Positions 7,343 through 14,643 of a stretch of DNA of 15,223 nt are shown here, one piece after another. A model generated the notes under the pieces. The model worked only from the letters and a program-made list of their open reading frames with translations, did not search any database and was not told the DNA's origin. Position 1 is the first letter of the stretch; every line of letters starts with the position of its first letter. Location of the stretch: contig CBFGTM010000069.1 in assembly GCA_965652025.1 (NCBI GenBank), positions 1 through 15,223 on the forward strand, written 5' to 3'. This DNA comes from CAVVWJ01 sp965652025. Its GTDB lineage: Bacteria; Gemmatimonadota; Gemmatimonadetes; Gemmatimonadales; GWC2-71-9. A program made the translations under genes and the position numbers.

Positions 7343-9781
7343 TCAGGGCACCAGCGTGCGTGGCCGGTATCGGATCATGAACAGCCCTTCCCGCATACTG
7401 GTGACCGCTACCACACCGCTCTTGAAAAAGGGGAAATTGGTCCAGGTGCCCGCGAATCCGGGAGCATTCTCTCCCACAGGCACGGTATCGAAGAATCCGA
7501 CCTCGACCGGATTGACGGGGTCTTTGATATCGATGACCCTCAGTCCCGCCACGTAATTCGACTGATACATGTAGTGCCCGCGGACATACAGGTTGTGATC
7601 GGTGGCGGCGGTAGTCCCGAAGAATTCCTTGGCCACCACCGGGTCATCCAGATCACTTACATCGAAAACCAGCGTTCGGGTCTTGGACGCGTTCCCGTCC
7701 AGTTCATCCAGCTCGTCGTCCAGATAGAAGTAGCGGTGGTCTTCGCTCAGCCATCCCTGGTGGGTATACCCGACATTCGGATAGTTGGCGACGCTGATCG
7801 GCTTGGGATTCTTCTTCTCGGTCACGTCGGCGATGCCTACCGCTGTTTCGGATGCGTTGAAGCAGATCTCCCGGCCACGGTACTGATCGTCGGGTCCATG
7901 ATAGATGACGCACTGAGACTCATGGGTATAGCCGGTGCGTGCCCTCCCGGTAGTTGGGTCGGCATAACAGCCGGCGAACTTGGGGCGTGCCGGGTCGCGG
8001 ATGTCGATCATATGCAGCGCACCCCCACAGGTCTCTCCTCCCATGCTGTTTCCGGTGGGGTAAGCAAAACCGCTCTTCTCGTTGATGGCGATGGTGTGGG
8101 CGCTATGGATTCGATCGTAGTGCGCGGTCTCTTCGAAACGGACCGGCGGTTTCAGCACGTTGCGCAACTGAGTGAGATCGAACACCTGCATGCCATGGGG
8201 ACCGGCGCCGTCCGCCACGATATATGCGTGGTTCTTGTAGACCTTGATGCCGCGCCAGATGTTGGACCGAGCCCCCTGATGCAGCGGCAGGTATCCCAGG
8301 TACTTGGGGTTGGCGGGGTCAGTCACTTCGACGAATGCGGTGCCATCGGTGCGGCCCACCAGCGCGAACTCCCGGTTGGTCACACTGTCGGTCCAGCCCC
8401 AGATGTCGTTCAGCAGCACCCCCCGCTTCCCCCCAACAGCGTGAACCGGGAGAAAGGAAACCAGGTCCGCATCTCGGCACTCGAACGCTTTCGCCTTTCC
8501 AGCCTCGCATTTGGCTTCGCCGCCGGTCACTGCCGGAAGCCCAGTCGTGCTGCTGTCCACGGCCATCCCGGTCGAGCGCCACCGGCCACTACCGTCTTTC
8601 TGATAGAGCTGTACCGAGCCCTCGAAGTAGTCCGCCTGTGGGGCGCCTGCTGCCGCGAGTCCCTTGACCGCAGCCAGAGCGGCGCCGAACTGGGTGCTGG
8701 GTCCCACCCCGGGAATGGTGAGCTTCTGCGCCTCTTTCCACTTGGAGCCGTCACGCCGGAACACGTGCACCGCACCGATCCCGTGGTCCGCGAAGGGGGC
8801 GCCAATCAGCAGATCCTGTCCTTCCCGTACCAGCGCGCCGCCGAAGAAGGCGGGGTACTCCGGCGTCGCTGCACTGATCCGGGCTGTCTGATTCCACTTT
8901 TTCCCATCGGAGCTGCGGAACTGGAATACCGCGCCGGACAGGCTGTCGCTCCCCGGTGCCGACAGGTAGAGATCGCTCCCATCAAGCAGAAGGCCCGCCC
9001 CGAGCCCTCGAACCTTGCCCCCCTCTGCAGTGAGGACCGTCTCCTTTGCCCAACCTTCTCCGCTTCGCCGAAACAGGACCGCCCGCCCTGCGATGGAGGA
9101 ATCGCCGAAGACCTGGCCCGGTGCGCCGATCAGGATGCGATCGTGGTCTAGGGCCAGCGCGGCCCCGAACCGCTCCTTCTGATGAGCGGCCGAACCGACC
9201 AGGGAGCCCTGCTCTGACCAGGAGCCATCCGCCCCCCGGCGGAAGACGATGACCCGACCCTGGCTCTCGGCATAGCCAGGTGAGCCCGCGAGCAGCACGT
9301 TGCCCTTGATCGCCAGCGTCCGGCCCAGCAGGTCGCCGGCCGAGCCCGACCCCGCCGTGAGTTTGGCGCGCTGGGCCCATCCACCAGCCCTTTCGCGCTC
9401 GAACAGGTACACCGCGCCCCGCTTCTCCGCCGTACCCGGAGCGCCCACCGCCAGCAGATTGCCCTCGATGGCGATAGCGCTTCCGAATCCGTCCTCGATC
9501 GAAATGCCATCGGCTGTAACGGTCGAGCTCTCCACCCAGCGCCCACCGGCATCCCGGCTATAGACGTACACGGCGCCAATCTGGGACGCCGGCATAGGGA
9601 ACCCGAGCACCATGCCGGGCCGCCCAACCAGGACTTGGTCTCCAGCAATTGCCACCGCGCTGCCAAACCCGATTGCCTGCGAAACCGGCCCTCTGCCGGG
9701 AGGGAAGGATTGGGCCCCGAGACCGGCGGCAACAGCGAGGCTCAGCGAAAGGGTGCAGAGGAGAGACCGTACGAGGCTCAT
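7343..9781 (-). CDS. Secreted FG-GAP propeller fused to a choice-of-anchor B (LVIVD-repeat) domain
   Basis: 812 aa with a signal peptide (hydrophobic 5-21, cleavage near LGAQS). The N-terminal half holds seven integrin-type FG-GAP repeats (F/L-G-x-x-L...V-G-A-P-G), beginning near residues 39, 99, 152, 205, 260, 313 and 365, the number needed for a seven-bladed propeller. The C-terminal half (about 430-806) matches the choice-of-anchor B family: LVIVD-like blades (AFVEVTDPANPKYLGYLP, GLRVIDIKDPVNPVEVGFFD) with family hallmarks around HSAHTIAINEKSGFAY, THESQCVIYHGPD, NASETAVGIADVT and YTHQGWLSEDHRYFYLDDE. Proteins of this family usually carry a variable C-terminal anchor; this one ends at RPRTLVP with no sorting signal or membrane helix. 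The function of the domain is unknown. It heads the three-propeller operon. No Shine-Dalgarno is visible before the ATG. Confidence 0.9.
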   Translation of the reverse strand: MSLVRSLLCTLSLSLAVAAGLGAQSFPPGRGPVSQAIGFGSAVAIAGDQVLVGRPGMVLGFPMPASQIGAVYVYSRDAGGRWVESSTVTADGISIEDGFGSAIAIEGNLLAVGAPGTAEKRGAVYLFERERAGGWAQRAKLTAGSGSAGDLLGRTLAIKGNVLLAGSPGYAESQGRVIVFRRGADGSWSEQGSLVGSAAHQKERFGAALALDHDRILIGAPGQVFGDSSIAGRAVLFRRSGEGWAKETVLTAEGGKVRGLGAGLLLDGSDLYLSAPGSDSLSGAVFQFRSSDGKKWNQTARISAATPEYPAFFGGALVREGQDLLIGAPFADHGIGAVHVFRRDGSKWKEAQKLTIPGVGPSTQFGAALAAVKGLAAAGAPQADYFEGSVQLYQKDGSGRWRSTGMAVDSSTTGLPAVTGGEAKCEAGKAKAFECRDADLVSFLPVHAVGGKRGVLLNDIWGWTDSVTNREFALVGRTDGTAFVEVTDPANPKYLGYLPLHQGARSNIWRGIKVYKNHAYIVADGAGPHGMQVFDLTQLRNVLKPPVRFEETAHYDRIHSAHTIAINEKSGFAYPTGNSMGGETCGGALHMIDIRDPARPKFAGCYADPTTGRARTGYTHESQCVIYHGPDDQYRGREICFNASETAVGIADVTEKKNPKPISVANYPNVGYTHQGWLSEDHRYFYLDDELDELDGNASKTRTLVFDVSDLDDPVVAKEFFGTTAATDHNLYVRGHYMYQSNYVAGLRVIDIKDPVNPVEVGFFDTVPVGENAPGFAGTWTNFPFFKSGVVAVTSMREGLFMIRYRPRTLVP

Positions 9782-9964
9782 AGGGGAGTCCAGAAAGGGT
9801 CAGGTAAGTGGGTCCAGGAATTTACGGCGTCCAAAGCCATACGTAAGCATGTCCTACGGCAGACCGCCGAGGCAGGTTCCACCAGGCCAGGATTCGTGAG
9901 CCAGGGCACAGAACCGACCTCCCAACTGTGGAAGACTGCAGCTCGAGCCGTGCTGGAGGAGACG
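9782..9964. promoter_or_regulatory. Divergent intergenic region between the propeller operon and the Gly-zipper lipoprotein
   Basis: 183 bp separating two divergent genes, so it must hold both promoters. On the minus strand TAAATT (9824-9819) could be a -10 box about 37 nt from the start codon, but no good -35 is visible at 16-18 bp. On the plus strand no clear promoter was recognised. A TACGTA palindrome lies near 9840. No ORF or RNA gene is supported. Confidence 0.35.
9955..9959 (+). promoter_or_regulatory. Shine-Dalgarno GGAGG for the Gly-zipper lipoprotein
   Basis: GGAGG (in GGAGGAGACG) five nt before the ATG at 9965. It is the strongest ribosome site in the window and fixes the start well inside the longer open frame. 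Confidence 0.8.
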
Positions 9965-11125
9965 ATGAGGCGACATCTGTGGTTGCTGGCGGGCCTGCTC
10001 ACAATAGCCGCATGCTCGAATAGACCGGAACGGCGGGAGACAGCTGCCAGAGGGGATAGTCTCCTGAGCGATTTGACACTCCCCGACACCCTGATTCACC
10101 AGGATACCGCCGCCGCGCGGGCCAGAGCCGACCAGCCAGTCTCCCCGGCGGAGCAGCAGGTGGCATCCCGCGAGTCGACTTCCACTCGGGCAAAGAAATC
10201 CGGCGCCAAGCGATCCAAGCCAGTTTCCCGGGTTGCGGCCCGTCCGGCTCCCGACACGTCGGTGCGGGCATACGCACCGGTTCCACCCTCAGATACAAGC
10301 CCAACAACCCCGGCTAAGCGGATCCACCCGGATTCGGTGCCGGCTGACACGGCCGATACCATGGCCAGCGCCACCTCCGACCGGGTCCGGAGTGCGCCCG
10401 ACACCGCCGTAGTCCTGCCCGACAGCGCGAGACGTCCGGATAGTCTCCGAGCGGCCCCGGCCACCACCGGTGCTCCGTTCCCCGACAGCACTTCGACTGC
10501 CCCAGCCGACACCGCTTCGACAGCCAGAGCCGACACCGCTTCGACAGGGACGTCCGACGCTAGAGTTGCGCCGAGTCCTGCTTCGTCGGCGAATCTGACC
10601 GCCCGGACCCTTTCGGTCGGCACCGAGATCCATGCCGCACTGGATGACTCCATTACTTCACGGCGCGATACGGTTGGGCATCAGGTGTCCGCCCACGTAA
10701 TGGAAAATGTCGTCGGTCCGGACGGCCGAACCCTGATTGCGGCGGGAACGCCGGTTCGACTCACAATTTCCCGGTTGCGTCCCTCCCGTTCCAAGAGCTC
10801 ACAGGGAAGGCTTGCCCTTCATGCTGATGGCTTCGCCGTGAATGGACAGCTTCAGCCGGTGAAGGCTGAGCTAAAGCCGGTGCCGCGAGAGCTTCGCGGC
10901 CGTGGCGTGACCGGGAGTGACGCCGCCAAGGTAGGGGGAGGGGCGGCTGCCGGTGCCGTGCTGGGAAAGGTGATCGGTGGCAACACCAAGGGAGCGGTCA
11001 TTGGTGGTGTTGCCGGCGCAGCAGCCGGGGCCGCGGTGGCCAGTCAGACCTCAACCCGGGACGTCGTGGTCAAGGCCAAAACGCCGCTGGTACTGGTGCT
11101 GACCGCCCCCCTGGTAGTTCCGTAA
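9965..11125 (+). CDS. Lipoprotein with long low-complexity spacer and C-terminal glycine zipper
   Basis: 386 aa. The signal peptide ends in the lipobox IAAC (Cys17). Residues 20 to about 210 are a disordered Ala/Pro/Ser/Thr/Asp-rich spacer with recurring PDT, PDS and ADT motifs. A small beta domain follows (about 216-305; SVGTEIHAALDDSITSRRD then LIAAGTPVRL), of the type found with 'VIPAGT' signatures in envelope proteins. Then come a glycine zipper (about 319-360; VGGGAAAGAVLGKVIGG and VIGGVAGAAAGAAV) and a beta-like tail of alternating hydrophobics. Glycine zippers of this kind associate with or insert into membranes. The spacer could cross the peptidoglycan between a membrane-anchored N-terminus and an envelope-located C-terminus, which is inference. 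The frame stays open upstream to 9635, but the lipobox and ribosome site set the start. It stands alone, divergent from the propeller operon. Confidence 0.82.
   Translation: MRRHLWLLAGLLTIAACSNRPERRETAARGDSLLSDLTLPDTLIHQDTAAARARADQPVSPAEQQVASRESTSTRAKKSGAKRSKPVSRVAARPAPDTSVRAYAPVPPSDTSPTTPAKRIHPDSVPADTADTMASATSDRVRSAPDTAVVLPDSARRPDSLRAAPATTGAPFPDSTSTAPADTASTARADTASTGTSDARVAPSPASSANLTARTLSVGTEIHAALDDSITSRRDTVGHQVSAHVMENVVGPDGRTLIAAGTPVRLTISRLRPSRSKSSQGRLALHADGFAVNGQLQPVKAELKPVPRELRGRGVTGSDAAKVGGGAAAGAVLGKVIGGNTKGAVIGGVAGAAAGAAVASQTSTRDVVVKAKTPLVLVLTAPLVVP
10504..10547 (+). repeat. Two 20-bp direct repeats inside the lipoprotein spacer
   Basis: AGCCGACACCGCTTCGACAG occurs at 10504-10523 and again at 10528-10547 (period 24 bp, in frame), encoding ADTAST twice. 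It points to growth of the spacer by slippage or unequal recombination. Confidence 0.85.
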
Positions 11126-11127
11126 CC

Positions 11128-11159
11128 TCTGCAGTAGAAAACGTCTGCAGTAGAGAGCG
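11128..11159. repeat. Tandem 16-bp repeat between convergent genes
   Basis: Two adjoining 16-bp units, TCTGCAGTAGAAAACG and TCTGCAGTAGAGAGCG (14 of 16 matching), fill nearly all of the 34-bp gap between the lipoprotein stop and the stop of the BrkB-family gene. No hairpin with a T-tract is seen, so it is not an obvious terminator. Confidence 0.8.
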
Positions 11160-12092
11160 TCAGGCGGGTCGGGGGGAGGAGCTCCCGGCCCGTTGTGTTT
11201 CACGCTCCACCCGTACTGCCCCGGGCTCCGGCTCTATCCCTTCCCCTCGTTGCTCGGCCCAGGTCTCGGTGAACTCCGCTCCGAAGAGAACGATGAGGGA
11301 TGAGTAGTAGATCCACAGCAGCAGCACCGCCATGGATCCGGCGGCGCCATACGCCTGCCCCGGGTTGCTCTTTCCGAGGTAGAAGCCGATGAGGAACTTG
11401 CCGATGATGAACAAGAGCGCGGTTACGGCGGCCCCCACCCACACGCTCCGCCAGGCGATCTTCGCGTCGGGCATCACCTTGAAGAGCGCCCCGAAGAGCA
11501 GCACGAAAGCCGCGAACGAGATGATCAGATTGAAGACTTCGAGCATCGGCCCGGACAAGCCCGAGGGCAGGATAGTCCCGATTCGGTCACCCATTCCGGT
11601 GAGCGCCGCACTGAGGACCAGCGACACCATGAGCAGAAAGGCGAATGCCAGCAGCATCCCCAGGGAGAAGAAGCGCTTGGTGACGAAGTTCTTGATGCCG
11701 CCCTGATTGGGATCGGGCTTGACACCCCAGGCCCTATTCAGGGTCTTCTGCAGCTGACCCATGACTCCGGTGGCCCCAAGGAGCAGACCCGCGATGCCCA
11801 GGATGGTTGGCAGAGTTCCGCCCTGGGGCCGTTCCGCTTCTCGCAGAATGGTTCGCACCTCGCCGCCGGCGGACGGTCCCATCAGCCCTTGGATCTGCGA
11901 CTCGAGCTTTCCCTGCACGTCCTGCGGGTCGAGCACGGTACTCAGCAGGAGCAGCAGGAGCACCAGCGTTGCGGGCAGTGAAAAGATGGTGTAGTAGGAC
12001 AGCGCCGCCGCGGAGTCCATGCAGTCGTCTTCGAGAAAGTCACTGAAGCTCTTCTTGACCAGCCCCAGTGTCCCCATTCGCTCCCTTGCCAT
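11160..12092 (-). CDS. YihY/BrkB-family integral membrane protein
   Basis: 310-aa inner-membrane protein of the YihY/virulence factor BrkB family (formerly misnamed ribonuclease BN). The family start signature is present (DSAAALSYYTIFSLPATLVLLL), as are six hydrophobic segments, roughly at residues 26-50, 96-115, 143-165, 188-208, 215-240 and 252-277, and the conserved end of the family core (AYGAAGSMAVLLLWIYYSSLIVLFGAEFT). An acidic/basic cytoplasmic tail of about 30 residues follows. The transport substrate of the family is not established. A GTG three codons upstream (12101) is possible, but AGGGTGA lies five nt before the ATG at 12092 and overlaps that GTG, so the ATG is preferred. It converges with the Gly-zipper lipoprotein. 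The 105 bp upstream shows no clear promoter. Confidence 0.93.
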   Translation of the reverse strand: MARERMGTLGLVKKSFSDFLEDDCMDSAAALSYYTIFSLPATLVLLLLLLSTVLDPQDVQGKLESQIQGLMGPSAGGEVRTILREAERPQGGTLPTILGIAGLLLGATGVMGQLQKTLNRAWGVKPDPNQGGIKNFVTKRFFSLGMLLAFAFLLMVSLVLSAALTGMGDRIGTILPSGLSGPMLEVFNLIISFAAFVLLFGALFKVMPDAKIAWRSVWVGAAVTALLFIIGKFLIGFYLGKSNPGQAYGAAGSMAVLLLWIYYSSLIVLFGAEFTETWAEQRGEGIEPEPGAVRVERETQRAGSSSPRPA

Positions 12093-12097
12093 TGCAG

Positions 12098-12104
12098 TCA
12101 CCCT
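12098..12104 (-). promoter_or_regulatory. Shine-Dalgarno AGGGTGA that decides the BrkB-family start
   Basis: AGGGTGA sits five nt before the ATG at 12092 and itself contains the competing GTG at 12101, favouring the ATG. Confidence 0.55.
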
Positions 12105-12197
12105 GGTTTGAGCTCATCCCGGTACCCTGGGGAAAACATTGGAGAGGCTGGCTGCGATGGACGTGATGGCGGTCACCCGGCTACGACTAAGCGGTGG

Positions 12198-13496
12198 TCA
12201 CGGCACCCGCCGGCCCTCCTTCATTACCAGCCGGACCCGGCGGAGCGCCCCGATGTCGCGGGTAGGATCGCCCTCGACCGCGATGAGATCAGCCAGCTTC
12301 TCCGGCCGCACCCGCCCGAGCTCAGAGAGCCGGAAGAGGTCGGCGTTGCCGCTGGTGGCCGAGCGCAACGCATCCAAGGGGGACATGCCACCGGCTACCA
12401 TGGCCTCGAGCTCGCGCACATTGTCGCCATGGGAGAAGACCCCCACATCTCCGCCGAAGCAGATGGTGACCTTTTCTTCGAGAGCCATCCGGAAGCTCTC
12501 CCGCTTGTCCTTCACCGACTGGGGCGGAGCCTGCCGGCGCCGATCCCAGCCTTCGAAGTACTGGGCGTAGGCCTCGGCCGCGGCGAGCGTGGGGCAGAGC
12601 GCTACTTTGCTCTTGCGCATCAGCCGGAACACTTCTCGGGTGCCCTGGTCGCCGTGCTCAATGGTCTCCACCCCGGCGAGGGTGGCCCGGCGCATGCCTT
12701 CGGGTGTGGTCGCGTGGGCCGCAACCGGGCGGCCGCTGCCGTGGGCCACTTCCACCAATTGGTTGAGCTCCGCCTGGGTAAAGGTGGGCAGAGCCTCTCC
12801 CCGGGGGCCCCAGCTATAGTCGGCGTATACCTTGATCCAGTCGGCCCCATGCGCGATCTGGCTGCGGACTACGCGAGCAATCTCCTCCGGGCCCGACGCT
12901 TCCTCCGCTCCCTGCCCCGGCTCGAAGGAGTAGTCGGTTCGGCGCGGGCCGTAGCTGCCGGTGGCTACGATCGCGCGGGTTACCGCAATCACTCGTGGGC
13001 CGGGAACGATGCCCTGGGCGATGGCCCGCTTCAGCTGCACGTCGAAGTCGAAGGCACCCTCGGTTCCGAGATCGCGAACCGTAGTGACTCCCGCCCCAAG
13101 AGTGCGACGCGCATGGGCCACTGCGCGGACCATGCGCTGCCCCAGCGGCTCCCGAAGAACCTGGTCGTCCCAACTAGCTTCGTTGTAAGGGTGGAGGAAG
13201 AGGTGCGAGTGCCCCTCGATGAGGCCCGGGATCACTGTTGTGCCCCGCAGTTCTACCCGCTCGGTCCCGCTTGGGATGCTCACTTCTCGGGCCGGCCCAA
13301 CTGCCCGAATCCGGGTCCCCACAATCAGCACCACCCACCCGGGCTTCGTCTGGGCCGATTCGCCGTCCCATACCCCATCGGGTACCAGCAAGAGCGTGGG
13401 TGTGCTGGCCGCGGTATCTCGGGCCTGGGCCGCGGCCCCGGACCACCCGGTGACCAGGAAACCAGCGAGAGCCCATGCTCTCAACGGGACGCTCAT
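12198..13496 (-). CDS. Exported amidohydrolase-family metal-dependent hydrolase
   Basis: 432 aa with a signal peptide (hydrophobic 7-23, cleavage near AAAQA), so probably periplasmic. The amidohydrolase superfamily metal site is complete: HxH (His96, His98 in GLIEGHSHLF), a metal-bridging Lys222 (DWIKVYADY), His261 (VAAHATTPEG), His281 (TIEHGDQG) and Asp350 (CFGGDVGVFSHGDN). This pattern is that of the imidazolonepropionase/Xaa-Pro dipeptidase-like branch, whose exported members often cleave acyl-amino acids or dipeptides. The substrate cannot be read from sequence. It begins 15 nt after the RES toxin stop on the same strand, with a short 5-bp hairpin (CTGAG-CCTTT-CTCAG on the plus strand) in between and only a weak ribosome site, so it may be read through from the toxin-antitoxin promoter. 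Confidence 0.92.
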   Translation of the reverse strand: MSVPLRAWALAGFLVTGWSGAAAQARDTAASTPTLLLVPDGVWDGESAQTKPGWVVLIVGTRIRAVGPAREVSIPSGTERVELRGTTVIPGLIEGHSHLFLHPYNEASWDDQVLREPLGQRMVRAVAHARRTLGAGVTTVRDLGTEGAFDFDVQLKRAIAQGIVPGPRVIAVTRAIVATGSYGPRRTDYSFEPGQGAEEASGPEEIARVVRSQIAHGADWIKVYADYSWGPRGEALPTFTQAELNQLVEVAHGSGRPVAAHATTPEGMRRATLAGVETIEHGDQGTREVFRLMRKSKVALCPTLAAAEAYAQYFEGWDRRRQAPPQSVKDKRESFRMALEEKVTICFGGDVGVFSHGDNVRELEAMVAGGMSPLDALRSATSGNADLFRLSELGRVRPEKLADLIAVEGDPTRDIGALRRVRLVMKEGRRVP

Positions 13497-13511
13497 GACC
13501 CTGAGCCTTTC

Positions 13512-13988
13512 TCAGCCTTGTGATCGATAAGGTGGTGCAAAGAGGCGACCATCCCATACCACGTCAAACGAGGGCATGACCCGGATCCGTCCCGCATCAG
13601 GATGGGCCGGATTGATGATGAAGTTACGCTCCACCGGCTGGCCCGGAATGGATGGAACGATAAGCACCGCGCTGCGCCCCAGCCGGTGCCACTCATCTCC
13701 GTACGCTCGGGCTGACGCCGAGTCCTCCGCATCCCAACCCGGCACATTGGCAGGATCGAATTCCTCGGCGACGAGATCGTCGGGAATGGCGATGGCCGCC
13801 GCATGATGAGCGCCAGGCAGCAGCGTACGCCCGGCGTGGACCAGCTTCTCCAGCAGCGCCGTGGCGTAGTGTTCGGATGTGTAGATCAGAAATCGGCCGG
13901 GGGAATTCCAGCGGGCCCCCTCTAGGGCGGCCCCACTGCCGTCGTAGACCGGATAGCGGCGCTTGGTGAGACGGTAAACGGTTGGCAC
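13512..13988 (-). CDS. RES-domain toxin of a type II toxin-antitoxin pair
   Basis: 158-aa RES-domain protein. Known members (MbcT, ParT type) deplete NAD+ or modify targets using NAD+. The three residues that name the family can be placed: Arg26 in EGARWN, Glu47 in YATALLEKLVHAG, and Ser106 in LGRSAVLIVPS. The typical YTSE at 36-39 and the NFIINP segment at 122-127 are also present. Length is normal for the family. The start is a GTG 10 nt after the antitoxin stop, with no strong ribosome site, suggesting coupling so that toxin does not outrun antitoxin. Toxicity and exact chemistry are inferred from the family. Confidence 0.92.
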   Translation of the reverse strand: MPTVYRLTKRRYPVYDGSGAALEGARWNSPGRFLIYTSEHYATALLEKLVHAGRTLLPGAHHAAAIAIPDDLVAEEFDPANVPGWDAEDSASARAYGDEWHRLGRSAVLIVPSIPGQPVERNFIINPAHPDAGRIRVMPSFDVVWDGRLFAPPYRSQG

Positions 13989-13998
13989 TGGCGAGCAG

Positions 13999-14442
13999 TC
14001 AGACTGGGAGGCTGTGCTCCAACTTCCACAGCAGCGTTTCCACCCGGCGGGTGCCCAGGTCGGTGGCCGCCAGATCGAGGGGCGCCTGATTCTCCAGTTG
14101 GGGATGGGGAGACGTCAGGAAGCGCTGGGCCTCCTCGGCGGACTCCCAGACCTGCTCCGCCAGGGTGGCGAGCCGGGCAATGCGTTCCAACCGTTCGCTC
14201 TCGGCCGGCCGGAGCCGGCCCTCTTCCTCGCGGCGCTGCAAGGTGGACCGGGGAACCACAATCTGCTGAACCCGGGTCTTCTGCCGCTGCGGAAAGTGCC
14301 GGATGACGTACCGGAGGGCGGCAAAGGGAAGTCCCCGGCCGATGGCCCGCTGCAGGTCGGCGACGGTGGCGACACGCGCTCGAAGCACCTTGGGACCGCC
14401 CAGGTTCTGGGCCACCTTCAGGACGTCGGGATAGCTGGCCAT
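13999..14442 (-). CDS. Xre/MbcA/ParS-family antitoxin
   Basis: 147-aa partner of the RES toxin. The C-terminal half (about 82-145) fits the DUF2384 toxin-binding domain: ERLERIARLATLAEQVW, then EEAQRFLTSPHPQLENQAPL, then a final helix TRRVETLLWKLEH. The N-terminal half (about 25-75) is helical and probably a diverged Xre-type DNA-binding region (ALRYVIRHFPQRQKTRVQQIV resembles the helix-turn region), though weakly. The ATG at 14442 has GGAG five nt upstream; the longer open frame beyond it crosses the divergent intergenic region and part of lhr and is not coding. It would neutralise the toxin and repress the shared promoter. Confidence 0.9.
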   Translation of the reverse strand: MASYPDVLKVAQNLGGPKVLRARVATVADLQRAIGRGLPFAALRYVIRHFPQRQKTRVQQIVVPRSTLQRREEEGRLRPAESERLERIARLATLAEQVWESAEEAQRFLTSPHPQLENQAPLDLAATDLGTRRVETLLWKLEHSLPV

Positions 14443-14458
14443 GGATTCTCCGTGTTGC

Positions 14459-14487
14459 CCATCTGGAAAGAAAATAATCCCAAATGG
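14459..14487. promoter_or_regulatory. Candidate operator of the RES toxin-antitoxin promoter
   Basis: Imperfect inverted repeat CCATCTGG (14459-14466) and CCAAATGG (14480-14487) with one mismatch, arms 13 bp apart, around an AT-rich core. On the minus strand the core holds TATTTT (14476-14471), a possible -10 box about 29 nt from the antitoxin ATG. A dyad over the -10 is what antitoxin autorepression would need. No good -35 was seen. Confidence 0.4.
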
Positions 14488-14631
14488 AACGAGCCGCCAG
14501 TCCCTCCCAATCGGCCTCTGACCAAGGCCTGGTTTTGGCAGCTTGAATCGCTGCTTCCCAGGCAGATATCTCCCTGTGCCGCTTGCGCTTAAGTTCGGAG
14601 GTCGGGCCCGGCATTCGGCCCCCAACAGCAC

Positions 14632-14637
14632 TATATT
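14632..14637 (+). promoter_or_regulatory. -10 box for lhr, placed for a leaderless transcript
   Basis: TATATT lies six nt before the ATG at 14644, so the expected first transcribed base is the A of ATG. No Shine-Dalgarno exists in the short sequence before the ATG, which fits leaderless translation. The -35 region is not recognisable. Confidence 0.45.
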
Positions 14638-14643
14638 TGTCCG

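Noticed and set aside
7289..9151. 620-codon open frame on the plus strand
   Set aside because: It lies entirely opposite the FG-GAP/choice-of-anchor B gene, whose repeats and signal peptide are unmistakable. The plus-strand translation has no domain, signal or ribosome site; long antisense frames are expected in GC-rich coding DNA.
4385..9781. Possible conjugation, phage or defence island
   Set aside because: No nuclease, integrase, capsid or transfer protein is present; all three genes are exported propellers.
10096..10653. 185-codon minus-strand frame
   Set aside because: Antisense of the Asp/Thr/Ser-rich spacer of the Gly-zipper lipoprotein; its Val/Ser/Ala repeats mirror that low complexity.
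12108..13523. 471-codon open frame on the plus strand
   Set aside because: Antisense to the amidohydrolase, which has a complete metal site. The plus-strand product is low-complexity and unlike any family.
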